Notes: generated from the sequence alone by a model not told the origin. A stretch of 64,000 nucleotides of DNA from Prevotella denticola (GCF_900454835.1 NZ_UGTM01000001.1:868501-932500); one strand, 5' to 3'. Positions 54,976 to 63,806 are shown, counted from the first letter of the stretch. Translations and numbers: made by a program.

Positions 54976-56250
54976 ATGAAACCGAGAAACAAATTTGAAA
55001 AGGCGGTTTTGGAACAAAGCAAGCATCTTCGCCCGATAACCAAGCAACAAAGCAAGTGGGCATTCCGTGAGTGCATAGACCACTTCGCCTACCGCTTGCC
55101 AAAAGGTCGCACCACTTGTATGGATTGTGGGCATAGTTGGGTAATGGACAAACATAGAGAAACTTGCACTTGCCCTCATTGCAGGGTTAAGTTGCTGGTC
55201 AGGGAAACCTTTGAGCGTAAATTGCAGCAGAAGCAGTATTTCACCCTACTTACCACTTGTGGAGAGTTTCAAGTATTACGTATGTTCCTACTTATTGTGG
55301 GTATGGAGAAAGGCAGTAAGGCACAATATCACGCACTTGAAATCGGTCAGTATTGGTGGAACGCAAAAGGACGGCAAGCCATTGTTGCCATTCCACGCAC
55401 ATTGGGCAGATATGTTGATACCTTTTCTTACTATACCCCTATGGCTATCCGTAACGACAATGAAGCCTATCAGCATATTGCCTACTCACCGATATATCCG
55501 AAGTTCAAGGTTACAGACATACTTCGTAGAAATGGTTTTAAGGATAATTTCTATGGTATCGTGCCTACCCAACTTATTCCTGCATTGCTTACAGACAGCC
55601 GTGTGGAAACATTACTAAAGGCAGGTAGCACAGACCATTTACGTTACTTTCTTGGCAACAGGAGGACTTTTGAGGAACTATGGCAGTCCTACAAAATTGC
55701 AGTTCGTAACGGCTATGAGATAGCAGACATTTCTCTTTGGAGTGATTATGTAGATACACTTAGAAGATTAGGAAAGGATATTCATAATCCAAAGTATTTA
55801 TGCCCCACAGACCTTAAAGGCGAACACGACCGCAGGCACGAGGAACTTCTCAAACTGCGTGAAAGGGAGGAGATAGAACAGAAGCAGCAGAAGGCAATCG
55901 AAGATGAGAAACGCTTCAAGGAACTCAAATCCAAGTTTTTCGGTATCTGTTTTACGGACGGCATAATCCAAGTCCACGTGTTGGAGAGCGTGCAGGAACA
56001 TTTGGAAGAAGGTGTATCAATGCACCATTGCGTATTTTCTAATGCATACTACCTTAAGGAAGACTCCCTTATCCTTTCGGCTACCATTGAAGGCAAGCGA
56101 ATAGAAACCATTGAAGTATCATTACGAACTTTGGAAGTGGTGCAAAGTCGTGGGGTATGCAACAAGAATACGGAATATCACGAGCAAATTGTAAACCTTG
56201 TCAATGCCAATCGAGGTCTTATAAGCCGAAGAATGAAAGCAACAGCATAA
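54976..56250 (+). CDS. PcfJ-like protein
   Basis: A 424-residue protein of the PcfJ-like family. Near the N-terminus is a zinc-ribbon pair, CMDCGHSW (residues about 45-52) and CTCPHCRVKL. The C-terminal half has a coiled coil (REREEIEQKQQKAIEDEKRF) and the family block VSMHHCVFSNAYYLKEDSLIL, then GKRIETIEVSLRTLEVVQSRGVCNK. The frame is open from a TTG at 54961, but the ATG at 54976 gives MKPRNKFEKAVLEQSK and a normal spacing after pcfK. The role in the element is unknown. Confidence 0.82.
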   Translation: MKPRNKFEKAVLEQSKHLRPITKQQSKWAFRECIDHFAYRLPKGRTTCMDCGHSWVMDKHRETCTCPHCRVKLLVRETFERKLQQKQYFTLLTTCGEFQVLRMFLLIVGMEKGSKAQYHALEIGQYWWNAKGRQAIVAIPRTLGRYVDTFSYYTPMAIRNDNEAYQHIAYSPIYPKFKVTDILRRNGFKDNFYGIVPTQLIPALLTDSRVETLLKAGSTDHLRYFLGNRRTFEELWQSYKIAVRNGYEIADISLWSDYVDTLRRLGKDIHNPKYLCPTDLKGEHDRRHEELLKLREREEIEQKQQKAIEDEKRFKELKSKFFGICFTDGIIQVHVLESVQEHLEEGVSMHHCVFSNAYYLKEDSLILSATIEGKRIETIEVSLRTLEVVQSRGVCNKNTEYHEQIVNLVNANRGLISRRMKATA

Positions 56251-56277
56251 AGTATGAACCATTAAATTATCAGAGAT

Positions 56278-56385
56278 ATGAAGACAGAGATTGAGGACAT
56301 CATCTACAACTATGCGGATGAATTGAAAATTGGCGGACAAGGTGAAAGCCAAATACTGCATATTCTCATTAGGGTTATTAATTAA
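56278..56385 (+). CDS. Possible 35-residue small protein
   Basis: A short frame 27 nt after the PcfJ-like gene reads MKTEIEDIIYNYADELKIGG and continues to an early stop. The composition is protein-like and the spacing fits an operon, but the length is too short to judge. It may be the start of a gene cut off by decay. No family recognised. Confidence 0.3.
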   Translation: MKTEIEDIIYNYADELKIGGQGESQILHILIRVIN

Positions 56386-56425
56386 CCATATCCAAATCTA
56401 CAGAAGAGGTTTGTCAGTTTCTTCA

Positions 56426-56570
56426 AAAAGGGTCTACCTTTTCGGCAAAAAAGGTAGACCTTTTTAATTGAAAAGGTAGACCCTTTTGACGAAAAAGGTA
56501 GACCCTTTTCTGATAATAGGTAGATAGTTTTACTCATTTAGGTGAACCCCTTTGCGAAAAAGGGTTGATA
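56426..56570. repeat. Array of AAAAGGTAGACCCTTTT-type palindromic units
   Basis: Units lie at 56426-56442 (inverted), 56447-56465, 56471-56487 and 56492-56509, each a near-palindrome with AAAAGG at one end and CCTTTT at the other. Decayed forms follow near 56515, 56540 and 56556. Unit one can pair with any of the next three to make a 17-bp hairpin. The array fills the 317-nt gap before the HU-like gene. Confidence 0.75.
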
Positions 56571-56702
56571 AGTGTCAAAAGAAATATGTGCTTTTCTTGG
56601 AGATAATCAAGAAATTTCTTACCTTTTTGATATAAATCTATTAACAAGTTGAGGAGGATAAAGCCCCAGCCTCCAAAGGCTTAACAATCGGGGGCAACAC
56701 TA

Positions 56703-57170
56703 ATGACTATGGCGAACAGACCCATTGCTTATACGCTAAAGGAGCGTAAAGGAACAGTTGGAAATTTGAAAGGGAAAATCGTTGTGCAGGCTCATCCTAC
56801 AGGACGAAAGAGAGTTGATCATCGTAGTTTCTGTGATGAAGTGGCACACGCTACAACGTTCACAGGTGCAGAAGTCGAGGCTGTTCTCAGACTTGCAGCT
56901 GAGATAGCAAAGAAGCACGTTGAGAACGGAGACATTGTAGACTTCGGAGACATCGGGACACTTACACCTTCTTTCCAGAGTAAATTGGTTGAGAAGGGAA
57001 AAACGGAGTTCAACCCAAAGGTTCATATTACGAAACCTGTGGTACATCTCACCCCTTCAAAGAAGTATTTTACACTTACTGGCGTGAGCTACGAACGTGT
57101 TTCAGCACCTGACAAGAAGTCTGGTGAGGAACATCCCAATCCAGGACCTCAGCCAGAACCGCATCCATAA
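56703..57170 (+). CDS. HU-like DNA-binding protein
   Basis: A 155-residue member of the Bacteroidota HU-like group (HU with an N-terminal extension). The beta-arm/body part shows FCDEVAHATTFTGAEVEAVLRLAAEIAKKHVENGDIVDFGDIGTL and FNPKVHITKPVVHLTPSKKYF. The tail is Pro-rich (EEHPNPGPQPEPHP). It probably bends or bridges DNA. A second ATG six nt in (56709) could be the start. It lies just after the palindromic repeat array and before a 17-bp bidirectional terminator. Confidence 0.85.
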   Translation: MTMANRPIAYTLKERKGTVGNLKGKIVVQAHPTGRKRVDHRSFCDEVAHATTFTGAEVEAVLRLAAEIAKKHVENGDIVDFGDIGTLTPSFQSKLVEKGKTEFNPKVHITKPVVHLTPSKKYFTLTGVSYERVSAPDKKSGEEHPNPGPQPEPHP

Positions 57171-57199
57171 AATAAGATGTATGTGTGATTGCTAACTAT

Positions 57200-57241
57200 A
57201 AAATTGATGCGTGGAGACGATGTACTCCACGCATCAATTTT
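57200..57241. terminator. Bidirectional terminator between the HU-like and DJ-1-like genes
   Basis: Perfect 17-bp stem (arms 57200-57216 and 57225-57241), 8-nt loop, with A- and T-runs at the ends; serves both converging genes. Confidence 0.85.
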
Positions 57242-57258
57242 ATTTAGTAGTATGACTA

Positions 57259-57861
57259 CTATTTTACAAATCCATTCTTATAAAAGTCATACCAAGCTGC
57301 AATCTTTTCCGAGGTATTGGCTTTCAGAAGTAAGAGCATTTCACGAGTGAACTCCAAGTGACCAGTAATATTTGCTGTAACGATGTTTTTATCACTTACA
57401 GCCTGTGCGTTCACATATCCTGTTTCGTTCGTGTATCTTTCACCACCCCATTGTTTAAGTTGGTCGAGACCATTACCCGTATGTTTTACGTTGTTCAAGA
57501 AGCCATGAGCACACAGAAACGATGCTCCGTTGCATATCGCTCCTACTATTTTACCCTTATCCAATGCTTCTTGTACCAATGGCGCAACAAGTTCTGCTTC
57601 AGGTGAATCCCATCGATTGCCACCGATAAGGACTAAGGCTGCATAGTCTTTGGGCATATTCTCAAAAGAATAATCAGGTAACGTTTTGAATCCACCAATG
57701 GAACAGACTGCATCTAATGTCGGAGCAACTGTATGCACTCTGTACTTGATTTCACTACCTGGTATTACGCCAACATGAAGGGCTGTAGAGAGAAAAGCAC
57801 CTTCCCAATCTGTGTACTCATTCAATAAGACGAAGAGTACCTTTTTTGTTTCTTTATTCAT
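57259..57861 (-). CDS. DJ-1/PfpI family protein
   Basis: A 200-residue protein of the DJ-1/PfpI (class I glutamine amidotransferase-like) superfamily, which includes proteases, deglycases and stress proteins. The nucleophile elbow Cys is in VGAICNGASFLCAHG (residue about 110), with the Gly-Gly block VLIGGNRWDSPE upstream. The usual Glu near the start may be in DWEGAFLS. It lies inside the conjugative element between the HU-like gene and the transfer genes but has its own promoter, so it is more likely cargo than transfer machinery. Substrate unknown. Confidence 0.82.
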   Translation of the reverse strand: MNKETKKVLFVLLNEYTDWEGAFLSTALHVGVIPGSEIKYRVHTVAPTLDAVCSIGGFKTLPDYSFENMPKDYAALVLIGGNRWDSPEAELVAPLVQEALDKGKIVGAICNGASFLCAHGFLNNVKHTGNGLDQLKQWGGERYTNETGYVNAQAVSDKNIVTANITGHLEFTREMLLLLKANTSEKIAAWYDFYKNGFVK

Positions 57862-57885
57862 TGCTTATCCTATTTAATCGTAATA

Positions 57886-57893
57886 CAAAGTTA
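57886..57893 (-). promoter_or_regulatory. Putative -7 element for the DJ-1-like gene
   Basis: Minus-strand TAACTTTG, 25 nt before the ATG at 57861. Lacks the following CA seen elsewhere. Confidence 0.5.
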
Positions 57894-57949
57894 CAATTTT
57901 TCAGCAAAATAGAAACAACATCATAGGAATAATTCTTGGTTTAATATAG

Positions 57950-58456
57950 TCAGATGATAAAGAACAACGCAAACTCAACCTTTCGGCGTTTGACTAACCC
58001 ATTCAAAACTTTACCCTTATATCGGCAAAACGAAACATACTCCCAATAGAAGTTTCTATCTCCAGCCTCTATCTTTCGCAGTAGCTTACTCTTTGGGTGC
58101 TTACCATATCCAAGCAATCGCCCTACACCCACATTGTAGGCAAGCAAGGTCAGCAGCAGGGCATCCTTACCATACCCTTTGAAGTGTTCAAAGCATTTCC
58201 AAAGGTCGGCACGGAGCAGGGAGTCTGCCTGCCGTTCCGTCATATCCGCTGTGAAACGCTCTCCTGGTTGCAGCTGATGCCCATATCCAACATACGGATA
58301 ATTCTTCCAGCCGTGCATACCCTCAAAGTATTTCACTACGACAACTGCACGCTCAAAAGGTGGCAAGTCTGCCAGCCGCACCCTGCGCTGGGCAAGGGTC
58401 GGCTGACAGAACAGGCAGAATACACAAAGTAAAATGAAAGCATTTATCGTTCGCAT
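57950..58456 (-). CDS. Lysozyme-like muramidase of the transfer region
   Basis: A 168-residue exported enzyme (signal peptide to about residue 23, ending LAQ) with a GH24-type lysozyme fold. The catalytic Glu is in VVKYFEGMHGWKNYPYVGYGH (residue about 47). The following GYGH and LLTLLAYNVGVGRLLGYGK fit the family. Such enzymes open a local gap in peptidoglycan so the mating channel can be built. The frame runs to a TTG three nt upstream, but ATG 58456 is preferred. It ends the tra operon, 11 nt after traQ. Confidence 0.85.
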   Translation of the reverse strand: MRTINAFILLCVFCLFCQPTLAQRRVRLADLPPFERAVVVVKYFEGMHGWKNYPYVGYGHQLQPGERFTADMTERQADSLLRADLWKCFEHFKGYGKDALLLTLLAYNVGVGRLLGYGKHPKSKLLRKIEAGDRNFYWEYVSFCRYKGKVLNGLVKRRKVEFALFFII

Positions 58457-58467
58457 CAATTATGGTC

Positions 58468-58926
58468 TTAGTGGCGAGAAGATGCAGGCTTATCCTTGCC
58501 CTCTTCCCGCTCGTTGTTAAAACTAAAGGTCAGCTGCTGAACCCTGCCGAAATTATCCTCCACATATACATCAATCGTCTGACGGTCAGATGACAACGAA
58601 GTGTAGTACAAGCGGAACACATCCTTCGTCAGCGGATAGCGGTCGTTAGGCTTGAACACCATACCGTTATCATTTCTTAGCAAACCTTTGCCATCAGACT
58701 GGAAATAACGTATCGTATAGCGAGTGTCGGCAAACTCACCGCCTCGCTTCAGCGTGCAGCGTATCTCAGCCGTCTGCCCCCTTATAATGTCCTTCTGAAC
58801 CGGCATTGTCTCCACCGTAAACGGATAAGACTGCTGAACATCCAAATCCCTATCACAAGCAGATAGGCAAAACACAGCAAGGGTCAGCACACCCATTACC
58901 CAAATCGTATTCAATATCTTCTTCAT
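58468..58926 (-). CDS. traQ: Conjugal transfer protein TraQ (DUF3872)
   Basis: A 152-residue lipoprotein-like protein; the signal sequence ends in FCLSACDRD, with Cys24 the likely lipidated residue. The rest is one beta-sandwich, matching DUF3872, the TraQ family of CTnDOT-type elements. Visible blocks are FTVETMPVQKDIIRGQTAEIRCTLKRGG and TRYTIRYFQSDGKG. It is likely periplasmic, part of or helper to the transfer channel. Between traO (12-nt gap) and the lysozyme. Confidence 0.85.
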   Translation of the reverse strand: MKKILNTIWVMGVLTLAVFCLSACDRDLDVQQSYPFTVETMPVQKDIIRGQTAEIRCTLKRGGEFADTRYTIRYFQSDGKGLLRNDNGMVFKPNDRYPLTKDVFRLYYTSLSSDRQTIDVYVEDNFGRVQQLTFSFNNEREEGKDKPASSRH

Positions 58927-58938
58927 CTTTTCTTCTAC

Positions 58939-59520
58939 TTAAAAGTTAAACCTTAGTCCAGCAGAAACAGCCGGACGAAAACGATGCACGTCCGTTCCAA
59001 AGAGGAAACGGCCCTGCGCTTTGACAAGAAAGAGAACCCTGTCTGTTAGGAACACTTCCGCCGAGCCATGCACGGCACCGCCATAGACAAAGCGGGAGCG
59101 GTCGAGCAGTGTCGCCCCATCGGGCAGCAGCCTTTTATCCTTGTTGAGTTCCTCATAGCCACCCAAGGCGGATATGCCACCATAGAGAAATACGTTCTTA
59201 CCTCTGTCGGAGAGAACAGGGAGCATATAGCCCACCTGTAAGAGTGCATCCTTGAGTTTTACGTTATAATCTCTGTACGGCATATTCTGCTGTTCATACT
59301 CAACTCCCACAAAGGTGTAGTTCTCCTTTTTGAGATAACGGGTTAGCGATATGCCTACACCGAAATTATCACCTGTAAAGAGTTTCTCACCCTTGATAAG
59401 TGGAACACTCCCTACGACCTCTATTCCCCTTTGCTTGGGTATCAGTCGCTGTGCCTGCGATGGCAGACTGAAAGCCATTGCCACCGCTGCACAAACCGAT
59501 AAAATGATTTTCTTCTTCAT
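58939..59520 (-). CDS. traO: Conjugal transfer protein TraO
   Basis: A 193-residue outer-membrane protein of the TraO family. The signal peptide (MKKKIILSVCAAVAMAFSLP, cut after QAQ) is followed by an eight-stranded-barrel-like pattern with alternating hydrophobic residues, ending in a terminal aromatic (SAGLRFNF), typical of outer-membrane insertion. The frame opens four codons earlier; the ATG at 59520 places the signal peptide correctly and gives a 5-nt gap after traN. Part of the outer-membrane portion of the mating apparatus. Confidence 0.88.
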   Translation of the reverse strand: MKKKIILSVCAAVAMAFSLPSQAQRLIPKQRGIEVVGSVPLIKGEKLFTGDNFGVGISLTRYLKKENYTFVGVEYEQQNMPYRDYNVKLKDALLQVGYMLPVLSDRGKNVFLYGGISALGGYEELNKDKRLLPDGATLLDRSRFVYGGAVHGSAEVFLTDRVLFLVKAQGRFLFGTDVHRFRPAVSAGLRFNF

Positions 59521-59525
59521 AATGT

Positions 59526-60476
59526 CTACCATTTCAGTTTGAGGTTATCAATCTTCTTTGCTATCTGCAGGTCTTCTGCTGTTACATAAAAGGTCAGTGT
59601 ACGCCCTCCGTTTCGCTCATAGAGTGTCACTTCAAGCTGCTTGTCTTCCGCCAAAGAAAACTGCTCGAGCGCAAACACAGTGTGTTCACTGCCCATGCCA
59701 CGCACCTGCATCACCTGATGATAGGCACGAAGTGGCTGAAGCACCTGCTCTTGTATAGCGGTGCGCTTTGCCATCTTCTTATCAACCACCTTAAATGTGA
59801 TAAAATCCACTGAGTACGGCATATTCGTACCGTTTTCCATACGGGTGTGGAAATACAGCAAGCCATTATGGGCATACAAGCCACGAAGCAGAAACTTCAT
59901 GCCAAACTGCTGTGTGCCGATGTGCTTAATGCAGCGTCTGTCATTCTGATAGATAGTTTGCATCATCAGTTTTACTAATACGGGCGACTCGTTGCCGAGT
60001 TCCTTAAAGTAAATATCAGAGCGATTGCTTGGCAGTCTACCTTCCGTCGTGGAAGGAAAGTCTTTCATCTCGATACTTAACTTCTCTGGCTCATCGGCAT
60101 ATTTTACGTTGAAAGCATAAAAAGAGCCGTCCTCGCAGATGACACTCATATTGGTTTCCGTCTCAAAGTCCTTCACCGAAGCCTTTACACGCAGTACGTT
60201 CTCTGCATCCTCTGCCTTTCCTGCAATGATATTCTGTGAACCTAAGTCTACATAACGAATAGCAGAAGGGAAGATAAGATGCACGGTCTTGTCAAAGGTA
60301 ACGTCCAGACCATACGGCAGTACGACACGTCCCGTTGGTATGGCACGGCTCATACCTTGAAACAGCTCTCCCGAAGTAAGTGGACGGTTTGGTGTCAGAC
60401 CATCATTGTTTTCCTGTGCTGTGGCTGTTGCTCCCACCATGGCAAGCATAGCCATTGATAAAATAATTTTCTTCAT
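59526..60476 (-). CDS. traN: Conjugal transfer protein TraN (DUF4138)
   Basis: A 316-residue exported protein (signal peptide to residue 20) of the DUF4138/TraN group. Visible blocks are VVLPYGLDVTFDKTVHLIFPSAIRYVDLGS, FYAFNVKYADEPEKLSIE and LLRGLYAHNGLLYFHTRMENG. The arrangement resembles VirB9-like channel proteins that bridge inner and outer membranes. It lies between traM and traO in the usual order. All blocks are intact. Confidence 0.9.
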   Translation of the reverse strand: MKKIILSMAMLAMVGATATAQENNDGLTPNRPLTSGELFQGMSRAIPTGRVVLPYGLDVTFDKTVHLIFPSAIRYVDLGSQNIIAGKAEDAENVLRVKASVKDFETETNMSVICEDGSFYAFNVKYADEPEKLSIEMKDFPSTTEGRLPSNRSDIYFKELGNESPVLVKLMMQTIYQNDRRCIKHIGTQQFGMKFLLRGLYAHNGLLYFHTRMENGTNMPYSVDFITFKVVDKKMAKRTAIQEQVLQPLRAYHQVMQVRGMGSEHTVFALEQFSLAEDKQLEVTLYERNGGRTLTFYVTAEDLQIAKKIDNLKLKW

Positions 60477-60524
60477 TGTTCCTTTTGATTTGATGTTATT
60501 TTTTACTTATCATTTTCGATTGTT

Positions 60525-61793
60525 TTATTTGGACTGAACCAAGAAAAGGCGGTAGCCACCCTTGAGCGTTACCTTGATAGTACGCAGTTTCTTTTGAAGC
60601 AGCTGACTTGCACCCTGCATCACCCCACGGGCAGCCTCTGAGATAATTTGGTCTTTGGCAGAGGAAGCGAAGGTAAAGGATGTGCCCATTGAACCGCCGA
60701 TGTTCGCCCCGACTTCCTTAAGCGCATTGATGTCCTCCGAACCTGGTATATACACACCCTCCTGTCCGTCCATGTCGTATGCCGAGAGTTTGACGGCTAT
60801 GATGTGGCCGGACACTTCTATGCTTTTGATAAGCAGGTGCATACGGTTACCCTCAATCTTGGCAACGGCTATTAGTCGGCTCTGACGTGGAATGTGCAGT
60901 CCCTGTACCTTGGCACTTTCCAGCAGACGGAGTACGACATTGTCACCCTCCTTAAGAACAGTAGTCCTGTCCACTACAACTTTAAGCGTATTGCGCATTG
61001 TAGGTACAGCTGTGCTTGCGAGCGAATGAAAGCCCATATTACGAGCCTTCTTGCCGTATTCCTCCATAAAGTACACATCGCTCATAGGTTGGTCAAGTGA
61101 GGATACTATCTGTCTGCGCTCCGGCAGAACTTCCATTGCAGGCTTCTCATTCTGCATGGTCTTGCCCTTAGTAGCGTCAGAGCCACCAGCAGCTCCTTCC
61201 GTCTTCTCCTTTCCTGCCGTCAGACCATTATTGAAGGTAGGTGGAGTTGATGCTTTAGGGAGATACCTCGCTGCCATCTGATAGCTCTTTTCCATCAAGG
61301 CAAGCTGTCGTTTCTCTTCATTGTCCTCCCTGCTGTCTTTGGCAGAGAGTTCCTTTTTAAGGTTATCTATCTCCGAACGCAGGGCTTCACGCTCCTGCTC
61401 GTGTGGGTCGGGAGCGTAAAAGGAGTTCAAGAGGCGATTATTCTCCTCATAGCGATGCATGGAGCTTTCTATCTTTGCCGTAGAAGCAGCCGTCTCTGCA
61501 CGCTGCGCCTCTGATGGAGCGGTGTTCTGTGCGAAATAGTCCGATAGTCTGCCCATCTCCTCACGGGTCTGTTCCTCCTCGTGTGCCTTGTCGCCTAATT
61601 CATAGGCTTTGAGCTTGTTTTCGGTGAGCTTTTCCGTCGTTGCCTGCGGGATGCTGTCATTGAGTCCCTGCTCCGCTGCAGTCTTATCCTTGCCCGAAGG
61701 CGCGAAGATAAACCACATCGAGAGGGCAAACAGCAGTCCCAGTCCTCCGAAGACCAAGCCTTTCTTCATTTGTTCTTTCTGTTTATTATCCAT
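60525..61793 (-). CDS. traM: Conjugal transfer protein TraM
   Basis: A 422-residue inner-membrane-anchored protein equivalent to VirB10. It has a short cytoplasmic start (MDNKQKEQMKKG), one membrane span (LVFGGLGLLFALSMWFIFA), a long Glu/Lys-rich coiled-coil region (residues about 30-165) and a C-terminal domain with GDNVVLRLLESAKVQGLHIPRQSRLIAVAKIEGNRMHL. This likely spans the periplasm. The frame is open for 51 nt upstream, but 61793 is the family start. It overlaps the end of traL by eight nt. Confidence 0.9.
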   Translation of the reverse strand: MDNKQKEQMKKGLVFGGLGLLFALSMWFIFAPSGKDKTAAEQGLNDSIPQATTEKLTENKLKAYELGDKAHEEEQTREEMGRLSDYFAQNTAPSEAQRAETAASTAKIESSMHRYEENNRLLNSFYAPDPHEQEREALRSEIDNLKKELSAKDSREDNEEKRQLALMEKSYQMAARYLPKASTPPTFNNGLTAGKEKTEGAAGGSDATKGKTMQNEKPAMEVLPERRQIVSSLDQPMSDVYFMEEYGKKARNMGFHSLASTAVPTMRNTLKVVVDRTTVLKEGDNVVLRLLESAKVQGLHIPRQSRLIAVAKIEGNRMHLLIKSIEVSGHIIAVKLSAYDMDGQEGVYIPGSEDINALKEVGANIGGSMGTSFTFASSAKDQIISEAARGVMQGASQLLQKKLRTIKVTLKGGYRLFLVQSK

Positions 61794-62088
61794 TTTCCTT
61801 GATTGTTTGATGATGTTGTAGGTAAAAATTGCCGTGTAACTCATGTAAAGTGCTGTCCGTCCGTATGGGACTGTCCGTCAGCTTTCCCGTGGGGATGGGT
61901 AGTTTCTCCTTCTTTGGAGGAAGGAAGAACTGCGCTATCATCCAAAGCGAGCAGAGCAGATAGATGAAACTCAGCCCATAGACGATTTCCTTTCTCTGCC
62001 TTATCGTGAGCCGTTCACACCGATGGCGGAGCCACAGGTGAAAGCGCAGATAGTGACGTGAGAGTAAAAAGTTTCTTTTCCTTGCCAT
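61786..62088 (-). CDS. traL: Conjugal transfer protein TraL (DUF3989)
   Basis: A 100-residue small membrane protein with a basic N-terminus (MARKRNFLLSRHYLRFHLWL), one membrane span (IVYGLSFIYLLCSLWMIAQFFL) and a short periplasmic tail with PIRTDST. It matches DUF3989, the TraL family. The order traK-traL-traM is standard, with a 4-nt gap before and an 8-nt overlap after, so the three are translationally coupled. Confidence 0.85.
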   Translation of the reverse strand: MARKRNFLLSRHYLRFHLWLRHRCERLTIRQRKEIVYGLSFIYLLCSLWMIAQFFLPPKKEKLPIPTGKLTDSPIRTDSTLHELHGNFYLQHHQTIKENG

Positions 62089-62092
62089 AGCC

Positions 62093-62716
62093 TTATCGTT
62101 TATAAGTCTGTATGTCCCTGTTCTCCTTGACGAGGAAGTTCTCCATCAGGAAGCCTTGCGGGTTGTTGTCCGAACGGACAGAGTTCTGCAGCGTGCAGGT
62201 CGTAACAAGACTGCGCTCTGTAACGTTGCTCTGACGGACGATAAACTCCCGTGCATAAGTCGTTACCGTATAAGGGTAAGTATTGAAGTTGCAGTGGATA
62301 GAGTCCACCTCTATGCGCTGATTGACATTGCCCGATATGGCACGGTTATAATAGCCCTTCTCTGCCAAGTCCTTGTAATAGTTGAAAGCCGACTTGTCAC
62401 ACAGTACGAAGGCACGTTCCATGTTCTTCTCAATGGCATCCTTGTCAGGCGCAATGGTGAAGAACAGCTCATGGAAGCGACGTACATGCTCCCTTGCCTC
62501 TACGGGACGATTACGACTTGCATCCTGACTGAGGGCAAGCATGAGCGACTTTCCCTGGTCAAGCACATAGATTTTCTCCCGCTGCTCCTTAGCGAAACTG
62601 TACGAGGCATAGAGGGCATAACCACTTACTGCCACGCAGACGATGGCAAAGACAAAGGCGTAGAGCCTTATCTGTCTGAATGAGGTCTCGATGTTGTTGA
62701 GTGATTTGAATTCCAT
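62093..62716 (-). CDS. traK: Conjugal transfer protein TraK
   Basis: A 207-residue VirB8-like inner-membrane protein. It starts MEFKSLNNIETSFRQIRLYA, with a membrane span (AFVFAIVCVAVSGYALYASY). Its periplasmic domain includes NRPVEAREHVRRFHELFFTIAPDKDAIEKN and GNVNQRIEVDSIHCNFNTYPYTVTTYA. The frame is open for another 324 nt, which runs into traJ in another frame, so the ATG at 62716 is the true start. It acts in assembly of the mating channel. Confidence 0.92.
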   Translation of the reverse strand: MEFKSLNNIETSFRQIRLYAFVFAIVCVAVSGYALYASYSFAKEQREKIYVLDQGKSLMLALSQDASRNRPVEAREHVRRFHELFFTIAPDKDAIEKNMERAFVLCDKSAFNYYKDLAEKGYYNRAISGNVNQRIEVDSIHCNFNTYPYTVTTYAREFIVRQSNVTERSLVTTCTLQNSVRSDNNPQGFLMENFLVKENRDIQTYKR

Positions 62717-62768
62717 TTTTTTCTTTCCTTTTATAGCTGTTGATGAATTAAGCATTATTGCTCCATTT

Positions 62769-63806
62769 CTATTTTCCTTTGAGCAGCGCACCCTTGATAC
62801 GTCCACCGACATTGCCGATAACCGACCCGGCACCTGCTGCGGCATATCGTCCGCCCGTGTAGGCACTTTGTGCACCGCGCTGTGCAGCTTGATTGACATT
62901 GCGACCATAAGAGCCGATACCGCCTCCTGCTTCGATAATCCAGCCTGCAACGGTGGGAACGCAGAAGTAACCCACGATACCGATAAGGAAGAAGACGATG
63001 TAGTACCACGTCCCCGAATCAGGCAGGTAGTTGGGGTCACTGAGCGCTTCGATGTCCTTCTGTACCATCAGCACCTGTATCTTCGTAAGCAGTGCCGTAA
63101 GGATAGAACTGACAGGCAGCCACAGGTATACAGAGATATAGCGTGAGAACCATGCTGTGAGCGAACCCGACAACCCGTCCCATACGGCAATGCCGAAGAC
63201 TATCGGACCGAGAATGGCAAGAACGATGAGTATGAAGGTGCGCAGTGTGTCGATGATAAGCCCTGCAGCATGGAATAGGAGTTCTAAAAGGTCGTGTACC
63301 ATCTTCATAATCCATTGCTTGGTCTGATAGGCAGCACGCTCGGCATACATACCCGCTATCGTCACGGCATCTTCAGGTCCGATGATGCCCATCTCCTCTA
63401 TCTTTTGGTCGAACTTCTCGTTGGATACCAAGTAGGCTGTTTCGGGATTGCGCAGGTAGGCTTCCTCCTGCAACTTATCCCGTTTGGCGGTAAGCTCCGC
63501 CAAGTTGGTCTCCTGTTGGTGCACCATGCTTTCCGTTCCCTGCACTACGGGCGAGAGAACGGCATTCATCGTACCCAGTACGACTGTCGGGAAGAACATG
63601 ATGCAGAAACCCAAGACAAAGGGACGGAGAAGGGGAAAGACGTCTATCGCCTCGGCACGGGCTATGGAAGCCCATACCCGAAGGGCAATATAAAAGAGCG
63701 CACCCAAGCCCGCAATACCCTTGGCAATACCCGTCATCTGGGCACAGAGGGGCATCATCTCGTCATAGGTCGAGTGTAGCAGCTCGTGTAAACTGGCAAA
63801 ATCCAT
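62769..63806 (-). CDS. traJ: Conjugal transfer protein TraJ
   Basis: A 345-residue polytopic inner-membrane protein like VirB6. Five or more hydrophobic segments are seen (GLGALFYIALRVW, LRPFVLGFCIMFFPTVVLGTMNAV, TFILIVLAILGPIVFGIAVW, VYLWLPVSSILTALLT, YYIVFFLIGIVGYFCVPTVAGWII). The C-terminus is Gly/Ala-rich (GSYGRNVNQAAQRGAQSAYT). The frame starts six nt upstream with TTG; ATG 63806 is preferred. Downstream of traI in the usual order. Confidence 0.92.
   Translation of the reverse strand: MDFASLHELLHSTYDEMMPLCAQMTGIAKGIAGLGALFYIALRVWASIARAEAIDVFPLLRPFVLGFCIMFFPTVVLGTMNAVLSPVVQGTESMVHQQETNLAELTAKRDKLQEEAYLRNPETAYLVSNEKFDQKIEEMGIIGPEDAVTIAGMYAERAAYQTKQWIMKMVHDLLELLFHAAGLIIDTLRTFILIVLAILGPIVFGIAVWDGLSGSLTAWFSRYISVYLWLPVSSILTALLTKIQVLMVQKDIEALSDPNYLPDSGTWYYIVFFLIGIVGYFCVPTVAGWIIEAGGGIGSYGRNVNQAAQRGAQSAYTGGRYAAAGAGSVIGNVGGRIKGALLKGK

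Noticed and set aside
56426-56570. CRISPR-like repeat array
   Set aside because: Units are palindromic, separated by only a few bases, and no cas genes are near.
62717-63040. A 108-residue N-terminal extension of TraK
   Set aside because: It lies mostly within traJ in another frame; TraK proteins start MEFKSLxNIE-like at 62716.
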